A DNA stretch of 23,824 nucleotides from a virus: the IMG/VR virus record IMGVR_UViG_3300031393_000006, positions 1-23,824 of that record; one strand, 5' to 3'. A program made the translations under genes and the position numbers. Each line of letters opens with the position of its first letter. Positions within the stretch are counted from its first letter, which is position 1. The notes below the pieces were generated by a model that ran no database searches, was not told where the DNA came from, and saw nothing but the letters and a program-made list of their open reading frames with translations. Below, in pieces: positions 15,717 to 21,296 of the stretch.

Positions 15717-16279
15717 TAGATTTTCCCCCAGTTAAGTTCAATTTCAACGTTGTCGTAGACTTTATCAAAAGAAGTATCAGTGTCTGAGTACTGATTCATA
15801 CCATCCTTTGAAATCATCATAACGTTTACTGCATCAAATGCATCCATGGGGGAACTTCCTTCTAGAGACACAATCATTTCTTCAAAGTCATTAGATATAC
15901 GAGGACGATCAATTGTTCCGTTGTAGACATTAATAATGTCTGCGGGGTCAAGCATTGGTCTTCCATCAGCATCAAGAAAACCCACTTTAACACTAATAGG
16001 CTTACCAATAACGTTATTACCTTTGATCTCACTTCTAAGCAATTCGTCGTTGTCAGAAAAAGTTACTGTGTAAGCCGCCCTATCAACAACAGAATTATTA
16101 CGGTAAGAGGAAACACTAAGCACCCCCCCATCAGACACATAAACGCCACCATCAAATGTAATATCAGAAGGGAAAGAAGTGAAACGATAGGTAGAGGTCA
16201 GGTCTAGCCTGATTAGATAAAATACTCGGATAGGGTCACGGTCTAGTGCCGCTTGTACATTTGGTGAAAACGTTCTCAT
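15716..16279 (-). CDS. Minor tail protein / hub component (DUF2163- or lambda L-like)
   Basis: 187 aa from ATG 16279 with AAGGAGC upstream. The N-terminus MRTFSPNVQAALDRDPIRVFYLIRLDL resembles DUF2163 and related tail proteins that begin with an Arg-rich helix followed by a beta strand describing the first hub domain. The rest is beta-rich (YRFTSFPSDITFDGGVYV, ISVKVGFLDADGRPML, VYNGTIDRP), with aspartate at domain turns as in baseplate-hub folds. Located between an NlpC/P60-like gene and the J-like gene, where lambda has L and K. It probably connects tail tube and tip. Family assignment is by pattern only. Confidence 0.65.
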   Translation of the reverse strand: MRTFSPNVQAALDRDPIRVFYLIRLDLTSTYRFTSFPSDITFDGGVYVSDGGVLSVSSYRNNSVVDRAAYTVTFSDNDELLRSEIKGNNVIGKPISVKVGFLDADGRPMLDPADIINVYNGTIDRPRISNDFEEMIVSLEGSSPMDAFDAVNVMMISKDGMNQYSDTDTSFDKVYDNVEIELNWGKI

Positions 16280-16293
16280 GACTGCTCCTTAGA

Positions 16294-16878
16294 TTAGATT
16301 TCTTCAACCAGATTCACTGTACCAGCATTAGAAAGAATACCATCAGAGAATGTAATGCCTTTGATGTCATTAACATCACGACTATAAGTTAGAAGGCAAT
16401 TAGACCCATGTTGTATTCTTGTAGATGAAGGCACGGGCTGAACAAGGCCGGGGTGAATACGAGTAGAGCCAGAACCGTTCACGGTAGACTCTGTTAAATA
16501 CACCTTTGAATGGTTTGAAAACTTGATGAATGATCCGGCAGGAATTAGTCCCGATCCGGAGATGTTAATAGTTGTTGTTCCTGCTAAGTAAGTAGCCGAA
16601 GCGTTCATAGAACCAGCCGCCCAAGCTTCATCTACCGAGGGAAGTTGAGGCATAATCATAGTATCAACTGACCCAATAGCATCCCTAAATACCGATCCCA
16701 CAAGAGACAGAGAAGAGCTTTCAATTGTGATAAGCTGAAAAGATAGCTCCCAACGCTGTGCGTTTTGGATACTACGCTCTGTTTTAAGAGAGATAGTATC
16801 ACTAGAGAACATAGGTTCATTTGATCTAAAGGTTATTGGGGCGGAAATCCTGTTTCCATTGTAGAAATAAGCTGTCAT
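16294..16878 (-). CDS. Putative minor tail protein
   Basis: 194 aa. Its ATG overlaps the stop of the NlpC-like gene by 4 nt (ATGA). The sequence is beta-rich: SSDTISLKTERSIQNAQRW and ELSFQLITIESSSL suggest a tail-tube-type or distal-tail domain, followed by a Ser/Thr/Gly-rich insertion (ATYLAGTTTINISGSG) that resembles a small carbohydrate-binding or Ig-like loop domain. I do not recognise a precise family. Position in the tip operon, and coupling on one side only, point to a structural tail component. Confidence 0.6.
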   Translation of the reverse strand: MTAYFYNGNRISAPITFRSNEPMFSSDTISLKTERSIQNAQRWELSFQLITIESSSLSLVGSVFRDAIGSVDTMIMPQLPSVDEAWAAGSMNASATYLAGTTTINISGSGLIPAGSFIKFSNHSKVYLTESTVNGSGSTRIHPGLVQPVPSSTRIQHGSNCLLTYSRDVNDIKGITFSDGILSNAGTVNLVEEI

Positions 16879-17324
16879 TGTTGTTGTCTCCCTATACCGA
16901 CAATGGTCCTGTCTAAAAGAGGCAATACATCGCTTTGAACAACCATATCTCTTTCATTTATAAAGAATTCCGTATTAGAACCATAAACTAGCGAAGTATT
17001 AAGACCTGAGGCTGTTCTACGAGCAATCAAATCACCTTCTCTTACGTCCTCTAAGTTTTCTATTTTTTGTAGGCCCAACTGAACAATAAATCTATCCATA
17101 GCTGGTTGCAGGGATCTAGTCTTTGTTCCTTTCATCATCTCTAATACAAAATGTTTGTTACTAAAAAAGGTTTGCCTTGTCCACTTGGGTTGTTGATAGC
17201 TATGGTCTACTAACTGTTTATAAACTAGGACTAACGCCCAACAATCGTTGTGGCCTATAATGATGTTCCCTGTTTTTTTTAACCGGGCTTTCATTTCTTC
17301 GATTGCCTCTAAAACTTCTTTCAT
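16875..17324 (-). CDS. NlpC/P60-like tail protein (lambda K-like, DUF6950 type)
   Basis: 149 aa from ATG 17324 with AGGAG upstream, the first gene after the promoter at 17365-17390. The motif IIIGHNDCWALVLVYKQLVD (Cys28) is the nucleophile region of NlpC/P60-like proteins, and EDVREGDLIARR matches the second conserved strand. A catalytic His is not evident: the place where it is expected reads GLNTSLVYGS. The domain may therefore be structural, or the histidine may be diverged. In lambda-like tails this protein sits by the tail tip and may help penetrate the cell wall. Confidence 0.68.
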   Translation of the reverse strand: MKEVLEAIEEMKARLKKTGNIIIGHNDCWALVLVYKQLVDHSYQQPKWTRQTFFSNKHFVLEMMKGTKTRSLQPAMDRFIVQLGLQKIENLEDVREGDLIARRTASGLNTSLVYGSNTEFFINERDMVVQSDVLPLLDRTIVGIGRQQQ

Positions 17325-17364
17325 ACTCTTCTCCTAGTAAGTGAGGGAGGACCCTAAGGTTTCC

Positions 17365-17390
17365 CCCTCTCTTTAACGTCACCTAATTAT
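17365..17390 (-). promoter_or_regulatory. SP6-like phage promoter, variant a, tail operon
   Basis: The minus strand reads ATAATTAGGTGACGTTAAAG followed by AGAGGGGG, differing from the site at 9507-9532 by two bases over the shared core. The predicted start is about 17371, giving a leader of about 47 nt before the NlpC-like gene. Two imperfect inverted-repeat arms flank it (17345-17362 and 17403-17420), followed by T14 on the plus strand. Confidence 0.78.
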
Positions 17391-17551
17391 GTGATAAAAA
17401 ACAAACCCTTAGTTACTCCCTTTTTTTTTTTTTTCACTTTGAAGCTTAAGACTTGCTCCAAGACTTGTGAGTAAGTCAATTGGGCTTCCTTTAAAGAGCC
17501 GCTAAATGGACGGCCCCGGACAGTGTGTCCTGATCTTGGTTTGTCGTGTTG
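17391..17551 (-). other. Non-coding junction between fibre locus and tail operon
   Basis: It contains a 14-nt T run (17421-17434 on +), two copies of AAGTCTT on the minus strand, and a small hairpin GGACA-CAC-TGTCC near 17519-17531. No ORF is supported. G+C rises sharply to the right of about 17.5 kb, so this looks like the left boundary of an acquired fibre block. Confidence 0.6.
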
Positions 17552-17702
17552 TCAGGTGACTACGACGTTGTAATCGACGCCATCAGTGAACAGCGATGAA
17601 GCAGACCCAAATGTGTATACATCTATCCCGTCACTGGTTTCAGAAAACGTCAATTCTGTCCCGACGCCGCGCTGCGATTTGGGCGGCTACTGTTTCAGTC
17701 AT
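17552..17702 (-). pseudogene. Broken small gene at the end of the fibre locus
   Basis: ATG 17702 overlaps the stop of the preceding gene (ATGACTGA) and opens MTETVAAQIAARRRDRIDVF, then stops at 17640. A different frame is open from 17686 to 17552 and reads GTELTFSETSDGIDVYTFGS and onward to DGVDYNVVVT, which looks like real beta-rich coding sequence but has no good start. Joining the two needs a +1 shift near 17670. A frameshifted remnant is most likely. A programmed frameshift is possible but lacks a recognisable slippery site. Confidence 0.45.
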
Positions 17703-17958
17703 CTGCCCGCCTTAACGTTTCAATTTCAGCAAGCAAGGCTTTCGCGTCGGACACGTCATTCAGAAACGACCGCTCGCAGTGGTCGGGGTTGCGCTGCCAG
17801 AAGAATATGGCGTCAATAAACCGCTCACCCCGGCGGCCCTGCCGGTGCATCCGGGCGCTAACGCTTTCGTTCGGCCCCGTCTCTGTCAAGTCAACCGCCG
17901 TCATAACGTTGCCAAGCTGCGACAGGGCCGAACCGATCATGGATATGCGCTGCATCAT
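17695..17958 (-). CDS. Hypothetical accessory protein of the fibre locus, 87 aa
   Basis: Overlaps the upstream DUF4376-like gene by 4 nt (ATGA), so it is translationally coupled. MMQRISMIGSALSQLGNVMTA begins an alpha-helical, charged protein (RMHRQGRRGERFIDAIFFWQRN, AEIETLRRADD) without signal peptide or membrane span. I do not recognise the family. Composition is GC-rich like its neighbours. Position next to a DUF4376-type protein suggests a tail-fibre assembly or accessory role. Confidence 0.7.
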   Translation of the reverse strand: MMQRISMIGSALSQLGNVMTAVDLTETGPNESVSARMHRQGRRGERFIDAIFFWQRNPDHCERSFLNDVSDAKALLAEIETLRRADD

Positions 17959-18359
17959 GGCCAGTACTTATCATTGGTGAAGTCTGCCGGAATCGGGTCC
18001 ATGGCCTTGATTGCGTGGGCCGCAAAGATGTGCGCGCTCTCGTTCGCTGCCGCCGCATTGCCAAAGGCAAAGCACGTCTGAGCGTCCATCGTGGTCAAGC
18101 TGTTGTCGGCGGCAATCCACGTGAAGTCTGCATTGCCTCTATGCCACCGCAGGTCGCCGACCTCTGCTCCACCACCTATGGCAAATCCGGCAAGGGTTGC
18201 CGCGCCCGTGATCCGCGCGAGGCTTGCAGTGTCGCAGTCATACCGTTTGCCAGCAAAGGCAAAAGTTGCGGTCATACGGCGGTCGCGTTCTGCGTTTACT
18301 GCGGCGCGGGCTTCGGCAAGCAGGGTGGCTGGGTCTGGTCTGCCAATCTTGATAATCAT
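17955..18359 (-). CDS. DUF4376-like protein (tail fibre accessory)
   Basis: 134 aa. The N-terminal helix (ATLLAEARAAVNAERDRRM) is followed by a domain matching DUF4376: FAFAGKRYDCDTASLARITG, then small-residue helices (GAATLAGFAIGGGAEVG), LRWHRGNADFTWIAADN, and a C-terminal helix (AHIFAAHAIKAMDPIP). DUF4376 proteins are typically encoded beside phage tail fibres. It overlaps both neighbouring genes by 4 nt. Function is unproven: a folding chaperone or a small fibre component is likely. Confidence 0.72.
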   Translation of the reverse strand: MIIKIGRPDPATLLAEARAAVNAERDRRMTATFAFAGKRYDCDTASLARITGAATLAGFAIGGGAEVGDLRWHRGNADFTWIAADNSLTTMDAQTCFAFGNAAAANESAHIFAAHAIKAMDPIPADFTNDKYWP

Positions 18360-18574
18360 GCGCCCACTCCATCAGTCAAATCGGCTTCATCAACAGTCCA
18401 TTCGTTACGCCATTGGCGGTCTGTTGGAATGTCAGCCACGTCTACAATCTTGTACGCCTTTCCAGTCGGCACGTCTTTTGCGGCGATTTCCTCAATTGTC
18501 AGCCCGCAATCGGCAGGGATGATAACCGCCACGTTGCCTTCGTCGTTTTGGTAGATAATGCGTTTGTTTTGCAT
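18356..18574 (-). CDS. Hypothetical phage protein, 72 aa, fibre locus
   Basis: Starts at ATG 18574 with AAGGAGCG about 5 nt upstream. The sequence begins MQNKRIIYQNDEGNVAVIIP and contains KAYKIVDVADIPTDRQWRNE, a pattern seen in small proteins encoded with DUF4376 genes (a beta-rich domain with a Trp-containing loop). It is acidic and soluble. It overlaps the next gene by 4 nt. I assign no specific function. Confidence 0.7.
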   Translation of the reverse strand: MQNKRIIYQNDEGNVAVIIPADCGLTIEEIAAKDVPTGKAYKIVDVADIPTDRQWRNEWTVDEADLTDGVGA

Positions 18575-18585
18575 TGGGTCGCTCC

Positions 18586-20037
18586 TTACCTGAAAAACAT
18601 AACTTCTACTGACGGGAAGTCTTCTACGTTAGCACCTGCATTGACTGTCTTAATGCGACAAGCAGTAGTTGTTTTTGTTCCACCGTTCGTCCGACCAATT
18701 AACACGTCTTTAACTCCACCCGTATCCTCGCCAGAACCGGACATAGCGTAATTCGCATCCTGCATTGCTGTCGTAAAGTTTACAGTGTAATCACCCACGC
18801 CATTATCAGTAACGCTCGATACATTCCCGCCGCCGCGGATTGCCACTGTTCCGGTGCCGTTGAAATTTACCCACGCGCGGCAGGCATGCATCGGGGCTGT
18901 GCCGCCAGGATCAAGCGTTGCGCCTTTTACGCTTAAACTTTTGGTAATTTGGACATCACCGCCTGACGTTATTCTCATACGTTCCGTCGGGAATTCTTCG
19001 ATATCTGGTCTTGTTCCAAATGTTAAAGCCTGTTGATAACCCGATACGGATTCTTGGTCCCAGCCTATGTAGCATCCCGTTTCTTCAAATGAATTAGAAA
19101 TTCCGAAACCAATATATCCTTTGCCAAGAGTGTCACCACTGCTACCAGCACTGTTGATAAACTGAGCAACCATTGAATTGTTTACTTCTTCCACAACACG
19201 AAGTTTTTCAGGACTATTTGCAGAAGCCAGCCCTAAGTTAGCGCGCGCTGTCGTCGCGCTTCCCAGATCGCTTAAATTGTTGGATCGGTGGGCGTAGCGG
19301 TTGTCTGGCTGAACAGATGCCGTCCCAAGCGCCGTTCCCTGCCGGTAAGGTGTCCAGCCGCTTCCATCCTTTTTGGCGACGATAACCCATGCGCTATTTG
19401 CCTCATTGCGCACTTTCATGAGGTCGTTATTCGTATCGAACCAGAGCATGTGCGCAAATGTCGGGTTCGGCTCTGATGATCCGGCATTGTTCGTCGCAAT
19501 CGCGCTCAGAGCGGTGTTTGTTGTGAAGCCGGAGTCGTTGGTCAGAAGCGAGATGTTCGATCCAGACACTAGCTTGCCGTCGAGCGCACCCTGCAGCCCC
19601 GTGACGGTCGAGATGGCCTGCGTGTGTGCTGCTGGGGCATAGTCGCTGCTGTCAAAAGACTTAACCTGAGCTAAGTTAGTTACCTCACTGTCCATAAGAG
19701 CACCAGCGGATGTCACATTAGCTGTGTCTGTAACGTCTGCGGAAGCCTCGATGTTGTCCAACTTAGTCTTGTCACCATCTACAAAAGCACCCTCAGTAGG
19801 TGGCTGTTGCGCTGTATCTGCAAGACTTCCTTGCGCTGCAGTGGCGAAGTCTTCTGTGCTAGCCGTTGCTGCAGAACCCGCGTCTGAAATACTAGAAAGG
19901 GGCTGTGTACCTGTATGTGTTCCCCTATCTCTTAGTTGAGCGTCTGTTGCGTTGGCGGTTGCGTTGGAAGCAACGCCTTGAGTCTTGCTGATCCCGGCGT
20001 CGATATCTTCACCGGTATGGATACTGTTATATGGCAT
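18586..20037 (-). CDS. Tail fibre protein, 483 aa
   Basis: Starts at ATG 20037 with TAGGAGCC upstream. The N-terminal 150 residues are Ala/Thr/Ser/Asp-rich and low complexity (GVASNATANATDAQLRD, HTGTQPLSSISDAGSAATAS), typical of triple-stranded fibre shafts. The middle (QGALDGKLVSGSNISLLTND, NLSDLGSATTARANLGL) has repeat motifs common in phage fibres. The C-terminal 110 residues (ACRAWVNFNGTGTVAIRGGG, DYTVNFTTAMQDANYAMSG) are a fibre-end domain common in marine phages. It probably binds the cell surface. A maturation chaperone may be one of the small genes downstream. Confidence 0.85.
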   Translation of the reverse strand: MPYNSIHTGEDIDAGISKTQGVASNATANATDAQLRDRGTHTGTQPLSSISDAGSAATASTEDFATAAQGSLADTAQQPPTEGAFVDGDKTKLDNIEASADVTDTANVTSAGALMDSEVTNLAQVKSFDSSDYAPAAHTQAISTVTGLQGALDGKLVSGSNISLLTNDSGFTTNTALSAIATNNAGSSEPNPTFAHMLWFDTNNDLMKVRNEANSAWVIVAKKDGSGWTPYRQGTALGTASVQPDNRYAHRSNNLSDLGSATTARANLGLASANSPEKLRVVEEVNNSMVAQFINSAGSSGDTLGKGYIGFGISNSFEETGCYIGWDQESVSGYQQALTFGTRPDIEEFPTERMRITSGGDVQITKSLSVKGATLDPGGTAPMHACRAWVNFNGTGTVAIRGGGNVSSVTDNGVGDYTVNFTTAMQDANYAMSGSGEDTGGVKDVLIGRTNGGTKTTTACRIKTVNAGANVEDFPSVEVMFFR

Positions 20038-20048
20038 TGTTGTGGCTC

Positions 20049-20558
20049 CTACTCTGCAGCGGTAATAAATTCTTCTCCGCCTGATGTGATCAGTTGATCC
20101 TCATACGTTGGCGGAGAGGGTATGTACCCGTAAATAATTTCCGGCTCTGCCCGCGCGACAGTCATCTGAACCCCACTCTTGCCGCTGAGCTGTTGAACGG
20201 GAGGTTCAGCGTCAAAGTCTTCGGTGTTGAAATCCCCGACACGAATGCGAGTGACCGGAAAGCCCACGCTGAAGCCGTTAGGGGTCGGTCCGGAGGCCCG
20301 AACGATTTGCACTCGAAATGTCGCTGTGCTCGACCCGAGATCGCTCGTGCCTTCAAAGATCACCCGCACCTTACCGGCGACTCGATCTGTATATGAAATG
20401 ATCTCTTTGCCGAGAATCTGCGCACTTGGGTCATAGATCCTGACCTCCCATTCTGTGAGATCGAAAGGAGCCCCTAAAGCATCTACGGTCTCCGGTGGTC
20501 CAAAGAAATTAAGGTCGACGGCCACGTCACCGCCAGCGTTGTGTATAAGCGTAGTCAT
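20049..20558 (-). CDS. Fibre-locus protein, 169 aa, unknown
   Basis: Starts at ATG 20558 with GGGGGA 6 nt upstream. A TTG two codons earlier is a weaker alternative. The ATG overlaps the stop of a 45-aa ORF (ATGA). The N-terminal part is beta-rich (GDVAVDLNFFGPPETVDALG, LTEWEVRIYDPSAQ, GKVRVIFEGTSDL, ATFRVQIVRA), like a jelly-roll or Ig-like head domain. The C-terminus is acidic and flexible (AEPEIIYGYIPSPPTYEDQL). It could be a fibre-anchoring or baseplate-connector protein. Confidence 0.72.
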   Translation of the reverse strand: MTTLIHNAGGDVAVDLNFFGPPETVDALGAPFDLTEWEVRIYDPSAQILGKEIISYTDRVAGKVRVIFEGTSDLGSSTATFRVQIVRASGPTPNGFSVGFPVTRIRVGDFNTEDFDAEPPVQQLSGKSGVQMTVARAEPEIIYGYIPSPPTYEDQLITSGGEEFITAAE

Positions 20559-20692
20559 CGGCAATCCCCCTTCATTCTGTCGTCCGTATTAGCCATTATT
20601 TTACTCCTTTCATACAGGCCTCCACGGCAGAAGTGCAGGCCTCCAGACCAGCAGTTCAGATCCTTTTCTTGGTTATCATAAGGGTTAGCCAT
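20555..20692 (-). CDS. Small ORF, 45 aa, coupled to the next gene
   Basis: ATG 20692 has GAGGAATATAA upstream. It begins MANPYDNQEKDLNCWSGGLH and overlaps the next ATG by ATGA. An internal ATG at 20594 has its own AAAGGAG site and gives MANTDDRMKGDCR, so two MAN-starting reading options exist. The TGGAGGCCTG decamer occurs twice inside. Coding is plausible from the start signal and coupling, but there is no family evidence. Confidence 0.5.
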   Translation of the reverse strand: MANPYDNQEKDLNCWSGGLHFCRGGLYERSKIMANTDDRMKGDCR

Positions 20693-20726
20693 TTATATTC
20701 CTCAAATTTTCTAGGTGGGTTAGTCT

Positions 20727-20892
20727 TTAGTTAATAACCATTAGATAGGCAACCAAAGTGCCAGCACCGCCGCAGGCGTTCAGCCAGTTCAAACTGCCGT
20801 AGGTTAGGGCCTCGGCAGGACCAGACCCAAAGGCCATTGCAAAGTGGTTGCCGTCGGCGCGCAGGGCGTCTGGGCAAGGGATTGTTAGTCAT
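20727..20892 (-). pseudogene. Partial, start-disrupted copy of the 135-aa gene
   Basis: In frame with, and directly after, the stop of the 135-aa gene, the sequence reads LTIPCPDALRADGNHFAMAF, then GPAEALTYGSLNWLNACGG and stops after LMVIN. This matches the first half of the upstream protein (LTIACPEALRDDANQLAMVL, GPSDAETYVALNWQDAGG). The expected start ATGAGACTAACA is ATGACTAACA here, a 2-nt loss that puts the ATG out of frame. The C-terminal half is missing. It is a tandem duplication fragment, or a second gene using an unusual start. Confidence 0.6.
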
Positions 20893-21296
20893 ACATACGC
20901 CCCCACATCCACCTCAACCTCAACCTCAACCTCAACCTGCGTCAGCCCCATTGCGGCCAACGTTGCCAACGCATCGTCTCCGGCACAGGCGGTCAGTTTG
21001 TCAGGCGCTACCTCAACAGCCTCTAGCGAGAACACCAGCGCCGCTTGTGCGAGCCGTGCCGCATCCATGTCTATAATGTTGTCAGTGTCCCATGAGGGGC
21101 GCTGTAGGCCGCTCTGTGCTGTTGTGGTGAATGCGTCAGACACGATCAAGCTTGCGCAGGCGTAAAGGTTGCCCCCCGCGTCCTGCCAGTTCAGCGCCAC
21201 GTAGGTTTCTGCATCAGACGGACCGTAGCCCAGCACCATGGCTAGTTGGTTTGCATCATCCCGCAGCGCCTCGGGGCAAGCGATTGTTAGTCTCAT
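20889..21296 (-). CDS. Adhesin-associated protein, 135 aa
   Basis: ATG 21296 shares a base with the adhesin stop (TGATG) and has AGGAGG 7 nt upstream, so it is coupled. It begins MRLTIACPEALRDDANQLAM. It is an acidic, Ala-rich globular protein (GYGPSDAETYVALNWQDAGG, IIDMDAARLAQAALVFSL). The C-terminus is a VEVEVEVEV tract encoded by a tandem hexanucleotide (20911-20938). I do not recognise a named family. It may be a fibre accessory or tip component. The hexanucleotide could change protein length by two residues per unit without frameshift. Confidence 0.75.
   Translation of the reverse strand: MRLTIACPEALRDDANQLAMVLGYGPSDAETYVALNWQDAGGNLYACASLIVSDAFTTTAQSGLQRPSWDTDNIIDMDAARLAQAALVFSLEAVEVAPDKLTACAGDDALATLAAMGLTQVEVEVEVEVDVGAYV
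20911..20938 (-). repeat. Tandem hexanucleotide ACCTCA x4.7 (plus-strand unit)
   Basis: The unit occurs four full times plus four bases and encodes alternating Val-Glu near the C-terminus of the 135-aa protein. Slippage would keep frame. It sits 20 nt before the duplicated start-disrupted copy. Confidence 0.9.
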
